The notes under the pieces were generated by a model that ran no database searches, was not told the DNA's origin, and was given only the letters and a program-made list of their open reading frames with translations. This document shows, piece by piece, positions 1 to 11,226 of a DNA stretch of 64,000 bases. This stretch comes from Powellomyces hirtus (taxonomy: Eukaryota > Chytridiomycota > Chytridiomycetes > Spizellomycetales > Powellomycetaceae): the NCBI GenBank assembly GCA_025526995.1, contig JAHLKG010000015.1, positions 496,001-560,000 on the forward strand, given 5' to 3'. The position numbers and the translations under genes are program-made. The number at the start of each line of letters is the position of its first letter. Position 1 is the stretch's first letter.

Positions 1-329
1 TCACCAACACCTACGTGACCAACGTCGACTACGTCGCCATCGCTGCCTCCTTTGCCCCCAAGTTTGCCGCCGCCGGTCTCTCCCAGCAAGGTGTTGCCAC
101 CAAGGACTCTCTCGCCACCGACACTGCACTTGTCGCCGGTATGAAGAAGAACAACCTGAAGCAGGCCGCCAACCTCGCCGCTCTGCCCGCCTCATACCTC
201 AAGGCCCTCGGCCCCATCTCCCAGAGAATGCTCGCTCGCCGCGCCGCTGGTGTGGAAGACGAGGAGGACGCCCTCTTTGACGACGGTGAGGGTCAGGCTA
301 ACCCCGACGACGAGGGCAACGAGGAGTAA
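1..329 (+). CDS. 3' end of an unrecognised protein gene (5' partial)
   Basis: The open frame runs in from the left edge and ends at a TAA (327-329). The last ~108 residues are Ala/Leu-rich (repeated AA, LAALPASYLKALG) and finish in a strongly acidic tail (VEDEEDALFDDGEG...DDEGNEE). Codons are strongly G/C-ending, as in HSP90 at the other end of the window, which suggests a well expressed gene. I do not recognise the family. No catalytic motif, signal peptide or membrane span is visible in this fragment. The upstream part is needed to name it. Confidence 0.6.
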   Translation, partial: TNTYVTNVDYVAIAASFAPKFAAAGLSQQGVATKDSLATDTALVAGMKKNNLKQAANLAALPASYLKALGPISQRMLARRAAGVEDEEDALFDDGEGQANPDDEGNEE

Positions 330-757
330 AACAAATAGCTCGTGCTTCTCTTACACCCCCCCCCCCCCCCTCCGCTCTGCGTTTCATCTCTTGTAAATAG
401 TGCTTCTCCTTGTACATATGATCTGAAGCTTGTAGCGGCTTGTATATAGTGTGTAGCTTCTTTTCCGATCTTGAATGAAAATGATATGGAGCAAACAAAA
501 TAACCTATTCTTCCCTGTTTGTTTCTTGCCTTACTCGTTCGTGGTGCACTGAGCCGGACACAGCAGGCAAGAGAAGTTCTCTCGTTCGCTACCCAGGGTA
601 GAGGAAAGTCCACCTTACATACAAAGGACTCCTCGTATCGACAAGACTCTTGTGCAAACTTCAGTGTTCCACCTTGCGCAAATTGCTTCCATGTTCTAAC
701 CTCCGAGCGCTCCGAGTCCGGGGGTAAATTGTGACGCGTTACTCAAAAAACCAAAAC
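330..757. other. intergenic: 3' flank of the first gene and 5' flank of HIRIP3
   Basis: No convincing gene. It holds a 17-base poly-C run (356-372) just after the upstream stop and T-rich sequence consistent with a 3' UTR. The remainder would contain the HIRIP3 promoter. Short open frames here lack ATG/splice context and resemble nothing I know. Confidence 0.5.
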
Positions 758-2035
758 ATGGGTGCCCACGTTCCAACCCAAAAAATGGTCGACGAAACAA
801 CCCTCCAAAGAACTACTCTCTCCGTCCTACGTGCAGGAGACCTCGACACCCTGACCGAACGCAGTGTGCGCCGGTCAGTAGAAACTCTGCTCAAGCTGCC
901 AGACAAAGAATTAGACGCACCCGGCCCTAAGGCGACAGTCAAACAACTCGTCAATGCATTCCTCGAAAACCCCGCGGCCTACAAGGAAGCTACGGAAGAT
1001 GTAGACCCGGAACCTAAAGAGGGTCAGTCGAAGGGGGAGAAAGTGCGAGAAAGCACTATAACAGCAAATAGGCCAAAGGATACTGATCTTGACACGGATG
1101 ATGACAAGAAACCTGCTGCGGTGGGAAAGCGGAAACCCCGGGCAAAACGAAGCGTCATAAGTGATGAAGAAGATGAGAAAGGACAGTCTGGCACTGCAGA
1201 GGAACTTTCAAACCCGAGTCCAAACATCAATCCACCATCCCCTCCCGGATCCGCGAAACGAAAGATCACCGTCGTGGGTGAGCAAGTCTCGCCATCACCA
1301 ACAAAAGCCAAGAAACGCAAATCCAGCATCGGGGCCACACAATCCCCAGAACCCAATCCAACCCATCAGACCACTCCCCAGAACCCTAATGATACTGCCT
1401 CGGATGACGAGCAGGATACAACAACAAAGAGCAAAGCTCGAGCCAGACGGCGCATCATTGATAGCGATGAAGACGACGACGATAACTCCGAGAACGTGGA
1501 CGCAGAGGAGAATCCAAACACCACAAAAGCATCAGCAGGACCGAAATCGATGCGAAACCCCTCGTCGAAAGCGACCGATACGGTCAAGATTAGTGAAAAG
1601 GATGAAGCAGCGATAGAAGGTCTAAAGAAATACGTCAAACTGGTGTGTACACTCATCAGGAACGTTTCGATCGTCAAATGATGAGATCATGCCAGCGTTG
1701 AAAATGACACTCCTTCTTCCCATTGCCAGTGTGGAGTCACCAAACGCTGGGCCAAAGAGTTTGAGGGACTTTCAGGGAAAGCTCGCATACATCACCTGAA
1801 GCAAATTCTAGCAAGCCTGGGGATTCGCGACCGACCAACAATTGAAAAGTGCAAGAAGATTAAAGCAAAACGCGAGTTCCAAGCAGAAGTCCAAGGTACG
1901 TTATAGCATCTCGGAATCTGGCGTGCGTGGGCGCATTGCTCCGGCTAGACTTTCGAGTCTCTGACAACCTTCCTACTTGCAGATCTCGATCTCTCAAATA
2001 TTATGTCTGATGGTCCACGAAGGGCACGCAGATAA
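758..2035 (+). CDS. HIRIP3: HIRIP3-like histone chaperone (DEK-C plus CHZ domain)
   Basis: Three exons, 758-1642, 1730-1895 and 1983-2035, join in frame (GT..AG introns of 87 and 87 nt). The N-terminal ~70 residues form a DEK-C-like helical domain (LTERSVRRSVETLLKL...). A long Lys/Ser/Glu-rich low-complexity middle follows, with acidic serine clusters that look like CK2 sites (SDEEDE, DSDEDDDD) and basic NLS-like runs. The last ~75 residues match the HIRIP3 C-terminus: LKKYVKLCGVTKRW, then LGIRDRPTIEKCKKIK, then DLSNIM. In animals HIRIP3 binds the HIRA complex and H2A-H2B through its CHZ motif, so a nuclear role in histone handling is inferred. The ATG at 758 is chosen over an upstream GTG in the same frame. 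An ATG at 785 is an alternative. Confidence 0.85.
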
Positions 2036-2383
2036 CAACCACAGATTGCAACTTTATCCTACGTTTCCATCGTTCCCGACCTGGGAAAAGTAAACGCTTT
2101 GCAGAAGGACTCCCATGTCCAAGCCGGTGGTGCGCAATCCTTGATGATCATCAAAAGCCGCGCAATGGTGACCTATCCGTACCAAAGCGCTTGAGGCTTG
2201 TAAACAGTGATGTCTGTATGCTAGATATCCTCCGCCGATCTGTTGGGGAGTAATCATCTTTTCAAGACTGCAGCGTGTAGTAACGACTTCAGCGTGTAGT
2301 ATACATAGATCACAAAGGATAAACGAGGTTTTTAACAATACCGCAATAAACCAAAATCTAATGATGTGTGCCTATGTAACTAT
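2036..2383. other. convergent 3' flanks, no gene seen
   Basis: This lies between the HIRIP3 stop and the stop of the minus-strand membrane protein gene. It is A/T-rich, consistent with two facing 3' UTRs. I see no ORF with homology. Confidence 0.5.
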
Positions 2384-3619
2384 TTACTGCAGCTTCTCAT
2401 GTGAGGAGCTAGGTCTGATGTACTTCTCCCGCCAAGCCAAAAACGTCGGGAACACGACAGATATACCGACTGCCGGGGTGGCGACCAATGCCAATGCGCC
2501 GACGGTCAACGCCTTGTAGATGGGAATAATGGAGCGCTTGGATAACGAGACCAGGGAGCTGACGATGAAAACGTGAGCAATGACCGTGCAGAAGACAAGA
2601 TCCGCGGTGATGCTCTTCTGGCAGTTGTTGAGGAACATCGCGTTGAAGAGGTCGAGCAGAACACTTCGATTAAAGTCGAGGCGGGAAGTCGCTGCCAAGT
2701 AGGAGAAGAGGTTCCCAAGAGCCAACAACTTGTACAGCCATCTCATGCTGAAGCGAGATTCAGCCGCCGAGTTGGATGGCTTATCCTTGGGATGATAGAC
2801 CAAGCCGAAGCCCGCGGCACCCACCACGGGGAGAGCAAGGGCAATGTGAAGCAGCAAAAGGTTGATACCAAACATTGCCGAATCTGCTGGAATGTACGGG
2901 GTATATGTGACGGCGGCGCAATAGAAGACAAAAAGGAGGACAACCGTGATGGTGACGTTCGGTACCGATCGGAAAGCGTAGGCTCCTAAGGCAGAAAATC
3001 ACATGAGCTTTGAAACACAACGGGTATCGCATCACAAAGTGTTCTTACGATCGAGTGCTTGTCTCTGAGCGAGGAAAAGCGCAAAAGAAGTGCTCATCGC
3101 TCCAAGGAATCCGACAAGTACAAAGGCCACAGCGCTTGCCATGCCAGCCATCCAGAACGTAGGACCCCCCCTTCGATCACCCCGTCGATACCAGTGGTGG
3201 GCTCCTTCACTCCAAAACAGCGCCACAATGACAGCTGCCATGTTCAGCAGCTGCGAGCTCCACCACCATCCAAACTTGTCGTATGTCACAGCGACATAAG
3301 CAGCGTCGAACCAGTCGCTCGTTTTCAGATACTCGTCGAGCAGACCATCTTCCAGTGGGGAGTTGGTCGCGAAGCCAGAAATAAAGTCCTTGTAGTCTCC
3401 GTACAGAAACGCTACTATTTCCGTCCAGGTCACGTAAAACGATCCAACGGCCAACGGGGTATAAACCCAAGCGGAGGCCGAGTATGGCAGGGCCTTGAGC
3501 GCCCGAGACAAGCAGATGGTGAGACACACCGTGAGCGCCGAGAAGTAGAGAAGAATGGATACTATGGGCTTGAGTTCCACATCCCTGAGAACGCTGGGTA
3601 TAAGGTTGAGCAGGTCCAT
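2384..3619 (-). CDS. multi-pass membrane protein of unknown function
   Basis: Two exons, 3619-3049 and 2985-2384, are joined over a 63-nt intron and give 390 residues. Eight or more hydrophobic segments can be seen, for example FSALTVCLTICLS, VYTPLAVGSFYVTW, MAAVIVALFW, AVAFVLVGFLGAM, ITVVLLFVFYCAAV, INLLLLHIALALPVVG and ALTVGALALVATPAVGI. A charged loop (WSEGAHHWYRRGDRRGG) sits between them. There is no obvious cleavable signal peptide, so it is probably an integral endomembrane or plasma-membrane protein. I cannot place it in a named family. A transporter or lipid-modifying enzyme cannot be excluded. The ATG at 3619 is preferred to an upstream one (3709) because the 30 intervening residues are not hydrophobic or conserved-looking. 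Confidence 0.75.
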
Positions 3620-4083
3620 GGCGGGCACCCTCGAGAAACACAGGAACGGTGGGAAGATGAAAGAGAAAGTGTGGAGATCAGTGTGACAAAAGTTTTCGGA
3701 TCTTGCCACCCGTGCTGGTGATCTGTGTAAGAAACACTATAGTAGAGTTGAGTAAACTATAGTGCTTCTCCAATGACCTGATGCACCGTCAATATGGCTG
3801 AGAAGAGATTTGGATCATAGTTACAGAGAAGATTTGATTATAGAGATGTACCACATGTGAGCGCCATGTGCACGAGTGCATTATGGCTTCTTTTTCTTTT
3901 TTTGAGGAAGGCGGATGAAAAGAGAAGCGATCGGTCAGAATTGACTCCATCATCCGTATCTGGGAGAGTCATGTGGGCGGACTCTGTTCCCCCAGCCGCT
4001 GGAAAAAGGCTTCATCTTCAACAAACAGCGGGTGAACGCAAGCGTAAGTCAGAAACCACTGCATACACAGCAGATTCTCACAA
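3620..4083. other. intergenic between two minus-strand genes
   Basis: This holds the 5' flank of the membrane protein gene and the 3' flank of the RasGAP gene. No gene is supported. Confidence 0.45.
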
Positions 4084-7000
4084 TTATAGACCGCCCAGGT
4101 ATCCCGTTGTGGGCTGTGACATGGGCACCGCTTTTGATTCGTTGTCGGGATCATCTTCCTCGGTCGTTGCAAATAACCCTTTCTTTCTGACAGAACCAAA
4201 TTGAATTCTAGGGTGAGAACGTTTTGTTTCAGGATCAGACCCCCGAGATCGTGCCTTGGGGCTTTTCTCTGGATCCGCCGCCAGATCCGGGTTGGATTTT
4301 GATAAGGAGACTTTCTTGGCTGGTATCGGTTTGGATGCGATCGATGTTTGCCCGCCGGCTAGCATATTTTTTAGGGTAGTGCCGACTTTAGCACCTTTGG
4401 AAAAGAATGTGTGCGATGTTTTGATCGATTTCTGTTGCGAAGATCCTGAACCCGATGTGAGTTTTCGGGACAGGTTTGGTGACGATTTGGGCGAGGCAGG
4501 TGAGTAGTCCAATGCTGTGTTTGATTTTTGTTTTGGTGGTAGAGCTGATGTCATAGGGGGAGTGCCCTCAACTGTGCCAATGTCTCTTCGGTCCGCCGCA
4601 ACATCACGCTCCTTCTTCCGCCCAATACTGAGAGACAGAGACTGCCGATGTTTCCAGCTGTTTGCATTAGGGGTATCAGTTGGTCCAGCAGGGCTCATCG
4701 GGGCCAAGTAGAATTCGTCTCCGTCTTCGTCATCCATAGCTGCAATAGCATTTGACAAGATTCCTTCTTGCATACTATGCGGCGCAAAGGGCTCTGACTG
4801 AGCTCGCAGATTCAGGTTGTTCCGAATGCTTGTTGGACGAGATTTGAGGGTGACAGTCTCTGACGGTGTTGTCGACAAGGTTTCCTGATCGGATGTTGGT
4901 GATTGGGGCCTCGCGTCTGCATATTCTACAACAATGTCGAACAGTTGTCAGCGACAATTTATGTCCTGTCAGTTTCGTCAGTAGACATACGTACGGTGCA
5001 AGGTGAAGAACTGGTCGTCATTACGGTCAATTCCTCCGCTGGCGTTCGGCGGATCATCGTGATTATCATAATTGCGTGACAGCAGATGACTTAATGGAGA
5101 TGACGGGCCCTCATCCACAGTTAATTCCAGTTGCGATCCCAAACCATCTGTTTGCTCCTGCTCCTCGGTCGCCGCGTTAAGTCTCTCCATTACCGGAATG
5201 AGACGCATCAGCGGGGAATCAGCCGTGATGGCGTTGCTGCCCTCCGCCGACGCCACTTGTATCGCGCTATGCAAGTCGCTCCATATTGCGTTGATACAAT
5301 AATGGAGAGCGGCGCTTTCGCGACGTAAATCAATGCGAGGCTTTCGTGTTGCAGTTTGCCCATCAGTCAGTGTGGAAACCTGCTGGATATACAGCCTCAT
5401 CCCAGGGAGATTACCGGCTATCCAAGAATTGGCAGGGGCCATGTATGGCTCTTTCGCTTCGAACTCTGATAAATTTGCCAGATTTTGCAAAATTTTGGCC
5501 AGCAAAGTCAGTGTCCGAGCGGTGATGTCCGGTGGATGTTCATTCATGATACCAAACAGCTTTGGCGAGAGGATGGCCGGACAAAAGAATCGCAAAAATA
5601 TGAACCCGCTTACAGCTGCATACTTGACTTGCGTGTCAAATCGCGCTTCTGCTGTGCGAATCATATCTGCGAAAACGGCCACAAGTTCTGGGGGACACTT
5701 ATCGGCAGAACGCTGAATTGCTTCCCAGAAAATTGTAGCGTGGTTCAAGAGCCTCTTCCAATTTCGTTTGAGCATCTCAGTTTCTTTACCCTGAGGAAGT
5801 CGTGCCGGGTCGACTTCACAGCTGTCCTTCGAAGTGTACACCCCACGAATAAGTGATTGGAGCGTCCCGTGGAGATACCCCTCGCCCACCATCTTCATGT
5901 ATTGATCAAGAACCTTCGTAGCAATCGAATTGCCGCGAAACATGATGTTCGGATTGACTATTACACGGGTGAGAAGTAATGTGAGCAACCAGATATGTGG
6001 AGAGCACCAACGCAGAATGCAGACGTTACTTGTTTTTGCGATCTCGGCGCGGGCAAGGACCTGAACTCCAGCAACATCTCGATCAAACGCGACCAAAATG
6101 TTGAGGATTGTCCTGGCAAACTCTTCTCGAGGCTGAGGCTTCACTAAGCGTTCTCCAATGAATTGAACGCAAGTTAAAGGCTGTTCTGTGACGGTTTCCA
6201 GCAGTTCCGAGTAGAGTGGCATTGGCAGAGAGCGCTCGTTGGACAGTTGATACGCTATTCGGACGGAACCTACAGCGGCCGCCCCAGCTCCAGAATCACC
6301 TCGATGGAATGGTCGGATTTGGTGCCATTCTTCAAACCTTGTACTGTCTTTGACTTTAGAGAGATTCATGCTGACGTATCCTAATAGTGGATGAAAGTGA
6401 AGATAGACATGATGCCCAGAATAAGTGAACTTTTGGTATTATGATGCACAACCATCAACATGCAGAATACGTACCAACCTCTTGATCCTTTTGCAATCGT
6501 GTAGAAGCCCCACTAAAAAAGAGGAGACGCAGGCGTTTTTGACACGGTGGTATGTCATTAAACCGGAACTCCTCTCCCCAGAATGGTGCTTCATCGCTCT
6601 TGATGCTTGTCCGTGCTTGTTTGACATCGTTGAACAGAAGAACGCAATACGGATTCAAGGATCGAGAGGAAGCGTGCGAACCGGGCAGTTTAAGATCCTT
6701 TGCTTCCATTACCCAAAGCACGAGTGATCGTGTGGAGGGCCGCTCTGTTTCATCCGTTGGTGCATCGCCATACATTCCCGCACACTCCCGGCAACAGTAG
6801 CCAAACTGGCGAAGGCATTTGATCCACTCGTGTTTGTCGTTGGCGGATTCCGCAATAAAGTTGTAAGTGATCTTGGAACCTGGTGCTGCTGGGCTGGTCG
6901 CAGGTTTTGCACCCGGTCCATACGAGATCACATCCGTATCCAGAATCAGTTGAAAACAATGGGCCCGCCCATAATAACTGTCATCAAGTGAGTACACCTG

Positions 7001-8193
7001 AGATGATGCGAGAGTGATGATCTCTCTGGGCTGTTCAGAATCTTCTCCGTCGAAGCAATAGAGAAGCATATCTTCCGCCATCAGAACCAGATAGTTACTA
7101 CTCCAACCAGAGGCCGTGTCTCCGCGCTTGACTGAGGCTCGGCTCGCCTTCATAGCCCCTACCAACCCTCGCACCGACACCTGATTGGCATCCTTATTCT
7201 CTCGATCCAAATGGTACTGCTCGAACAGCGTACTATCTTTGCGAAGATCAATGCTGTTGATCATGTCCTGGATCCCACTCAGCACTGCGACTCGCGAGTT
7301 CACGTCTACACAGTCGATGGAAGCGACGTCATTTAGTCCTTTGCGTATGAGGGAAAGTCGCTTGTCTTCATACGTGTGGACATCCTAAAACTCAACCGTA
7401 GACTAATTAGAGGCAGTAAAATGACAACCCGTGTCCCAGTATGCACTCACCTCGAAGAATGCCGGTATTTTCGTCTCAAAATAATCTTGCTGAGCAGCCG
7501 CGCGCTTTTCCTCACATTTTCTCAAGACTTCTTCCGCAATTGTGACGCGCTCAATGGCCGCGGTTGCCTTTGCCTGCAACCTCTCCAGATCCTTCTTCTT
7601 GTCTGCACGGAGTTGTGATTTTGACAAACTGTCGACACACTCGCTTGCCAAAAGCTGAGCTTTGTCATATTCCTGCTTTGCCAGTCGCGTCTCAGTATAA
7701 ACATTCTGGAGCTGTCGAGTGATCTCTCGTCCGTGATCTTGATGCGCGTGTCGCATGATTTTCATCTCGCGCAGATGGCCCCGCATGGGATCAATCACCG
7801 TTCGCTGCAATTGCATGGCTGCTTGAATGTGCGCATCAGCCAACGTGCTCAACTGGCTCGCTGCATCGAAAGCGGCAGCCCATAATGATGTTCTGAGAAG
7901 CTGAGCACGGACAGAATCAGCTGTTGCGGAACCCGATGTATTCAGTACTGATAGAAATTGATGAGGCCTCATTCCTTCCCACGCATTTCTGTGATATCCT
8001 TGACAGAGAGCCGCTACAGGATTTGTGCGAGTCAGTCTGACGAGTTCGCGCTCGGTGTTTTTGGCAGTTTCCTCTCACCCAAGGCAGTTCCATATTCCAT
8101 TTCTATCTCCTGCCGCTTCTGCCAAAATGACACCAATTCCCGACATTGGCGAGTAGACTCTTCGGCATAGCCCCCAATGGTTGACAACGGCAT
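4084..8193 (-). CDS. F-BAR / PH / C2 / RasGAP protein
   Basis: Exons 8193-8079, 8013-7451, 7384-6475, 6380-6030, 5957-4995 and 4925-4084 join without a break into 1,247 residues. Order of domains: F-BAR/FCH (~1-230, with STRQCRELVSFWQKRQEIEMEY and a long coiled coil); PH (~290-415, SSNYLVLMAEDMLLYCF...HEWIKCLRQFGYCC); C2 (~430-540, LVLWVMEAKDLKLPG...NPYCVLLFNDV); RasGAP (~560-880). The RasGAP part contains the FRGNS-ATK-LDQYMK block and the FLRFFCPAI motif typical of active GAPs. A Ser/Pro-rich, basic, probably disordered tail of ~370 residues follows. It should turn off Ras-type GTPases at curved, phosphoinositide-bearing membrane such as endocytic sites or the cortex. The 72-nt intron inside the GAP domain is in frame and stop-free, so a naive ORF call would insert 24 residues. 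The start is the least certain point, because an upstream coding exon could extend the F-BAR N-terminus. Confidence 0.85.
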
Positions 8194-11100
8194 GTTCTTG
8201 GTTGCAGATTGCTGCCGATACCGTTGTGAAAATAGAAGCACACAAAGGTATATTCCCTTTAGACACAGCGCACAGAACGCATGCGCCACGCCTTGCAAGC
8301 CCTCTACACACACTCATCACGCGTCGGTAACGCATTGTTCTCACCGATAGTTTCCAAACATCTCTGCTTCGTCAGCAACGCGAATGAAGCTTTCAACCTA
8401 ACCCCAAACTTTTAGAACCGTATGGATCAATGTAGGACACGTTTTGCAGGACAGGCATGGGAGTTCGGACGTTTGCTGGCGAGCAAAAGTGACATACATG
8501 CTTCATCTCCCTTCTCGTACCAAAGTTTGCAGAAGTGACAATGTGTGATTCCGGAACATACTGCCCTTATTCATTACATTGTCAGGAAACTGCTGTGCTT
8601 CTCATGCTTGCGTTCATTCCAAAGAAGAGAGATGATTGCAGTGGGAAGTTACGTGGCTGGGTATCCTTCCATCTTGGCTGGAGGGGTGCACATCCTCAGT
8701 TTCCCACACCAGAATGTATCTGAATGCCTTATCCAACCTGACGATCTTGTGTCTCTAAAAAGCCCTGCCTGTCTAAGCGTCACTTAGGCCCAACGTCTCA
8801 AATATCCGTCCTCCGATGCCCTCATGCAACTTTCATATACTCGAGCACTTAGAATGAACACAGCTGTGTCGGACATCTACTGCGCGTTTGAAGAGCGGAG
8901 TTTCCTCACGCGTTCTGCGACGCGTCTCGCCAAAAATCAACACAAGCGGACGCCACATTTTACTCTGCGTGTAAACGAGGGAAACGACGACCTTCGACCG
9001 AACCACCAAACCATCTAACGAAAGACCCGTAATGCCACGAGTAAAGCAACCACCACGAGGTCCGATTCCCACAGATGGTGTTGTCCTAACAATCAGCACA
9101 GGCCACTATGACAACGAGATCAGAGGCCTTCCAGCTGGTCGTCGGCCAGCCGTTGCCGTGCTGCGTGTCGAGGGAGAAGTCTCAATAAAATGTACGGGGT
9201 CCATTATCTGAACTCCACACAAGAAGGCCCTGATATTTAGATCCGCCTTCTTGGAACATTACAGCGGAACTTCGATTCGCAAAATTAATTGGCGCTGCTC
9301 GGGCACCGCTACCACCATGTATGTGCTTCTGGAGGATTTTATCTATACGCCGTACTAAAATAAAACACTGCGTGCCCTCCCTGCCCTAAAAGCTTTGACC
9401 GCAACGAAACCATACGAAGTTCCAAAGGCAAATTCCCCTGCTCCGCCAGCAAACGAACCGACGACCGCAACACGCAGTACTGGTGAAACAGCGCCTTTGA
9501 TTTCACGCGCCGCAGAAGTACCGCTAGGATGGCAGCCACAAACTCCGCGTAAACGCCGAGTTTTGGAAGCCAGATGTCCTTCTCCCGTGGGTGCTCAACG
9601 TTGTTCGTGGAAGATTGTAGCAGATATTCACCGTCTTGTTCAGAGCATAAACGTGACCAGTGCTTCCCCATACAAGGGCCGAAGTCCGTCTCGAACTTCA
9701 CGGGTAAGGGTACTGTTCTTCCGACTAGTCAAAGCTATTGTGTTCACACTCTCATCCAGAATGGATCTCCGTTGCCTCCGCATTTGAAAGCACGTCCGGG
9801 ATCACGTCATCAATCACCTTCTGGATTGAGGCACGCAGCAAGGGAAGTGAGTTCCGCTGGGGAGGAATGAAAAAACGTTTTTCGTACTCGAAGGCGATGT
9901 TTCCGGTATTTAAAGCTTTAATTTGTAAACCAAATACTGGACTGCGTTTTCCTGCATACGCTTGTGCTCGTGAGCTGCTGGAAGTCTAGATCCTTCCATC
10001 TTTTGCGGTGATTAACGTTGTATGCCCACCATGACAAATTCTCTATCTATTCCTGCGGACTTCGCCTCTTTCCACATTCTCCGGTCTGACTGGTGGTTAA
10101 ACGGTTCTTTCAGCTGATGCAGGTACAAATGTCCAATGCCACTTCACGCTTAATGTCGACCCGTGTCATTGTCCTTCAAGATGACTATCCGGTCTTGTTT
10201 GATGAAGATCTACTCGGACTCTGCAAAGAGCGGCGAGCATTCGGAACGAGGACAATCGAGTGACGCCTTCTTGATCGGCTGGGAGGGAAAGGGATTTGAT
10301 AAATCTTGTAAATTTTAACCCTACCCGTTGTATTGTTTGTTGGAGATTTGGTGACGTTAGGCGGGAAGACCAAAGAAATGCAGCCCCACTCTTCGGGGGA
10401 AAGATTGTTACTATTTTACAAGTGTCTATCTAACAAGACGAATGTACAGTTTGCAACCTCCGCACGCTTGTTCTTTCGCGCGAACGACGGGCAGCTGGGA
10501 CCACGTCCTGCTGACCAAAGCAAGCGGAACGCGAAACATTCCACCGCTCTCTTGTTAATTCTTTGAATAGGCCCTCTTTTTTGGACAAGCGCATGAGGCA
10601 GCGGAGAAGAAACGAATACTGTCATCCTGGTTATAAATTTAATAATGCCCAAAGAGAAACTCCGCCACAAACGTGTATGGAAGCGTGTGGGTTTATTCAT
10701 AACGCTTGGCAGAGAGTGGCTCCTATTGTTCTATTCATACCACGGACTGGGGTCTCATAGAGAAGGTTTGCAAACGCGTGAGATGAATAGGCCAGAATGT
10801 TATCCACAGACGCAAAAATTGCAAAAGCGTCGCCCGCGGCCCGCGGGGTCTCCTGACCCATATGGGCCAGCGCCCATGGTAAGAAGAGAAAAATCACTAG
10901 GGCGGGTTAAGCTTCATATGGCTTGGAGCTTTAACCGTGCTACACCTTGCCCACATTTCCCAACCCGATTTTTAATAAAGCCTGTCGGAGGCTCGCCAGC
11001 GCTCTGTCGCGCTAGATATTTCCTGTTCCCCGTTTTATCAGCTGCCCCTGCAATCTTTCCAAGCAACATTGCCGCCCGACGAGCACAAAAATCCTCCTTT

Positions 11101-11226
11101 GCCCTATATTTTATTTTCCAACTCTTTTGATTTGTTTGCGGGAAAACTCGTTGAAACTGCTTGAAAGATCAAAAGCGGAAGCGCAGTATATTGGACAACG
11201 AGTTCTACTACACGCGAAATCCCACT
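8194..11226. other. ~3 kb region without a convincing gene; upstream region of the WOPR gene
   Basis: No ORF in any frame has recognisable domains, and I could not chain short frames over plausible introns into a protein. The stretch lies between the divergent starts of the RasGAP gene and the WOPR regulator. It holds A/T-rich patches, including a palindrome-like TTTAAAGCTTTAA near 9,910. Candidate content is an unusually long WOPR promoter/5' UTR, a non-coding RNA, or a degenerate element. Nothing in the sequence decides between these. Confidence 0.4.

Noticed and set aside
1024..1616. ORFs of 110 and 151 codons in other frames of HIRIP3
   Set aside because: They overlap the low-complexity coding region and lack start/splice context.
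2573..3721. Plus-strand ORFs of 138 and 220 codons
   Set aside because: Shadows of the minus-strand multi-pass membrane protein, charged and patternless.
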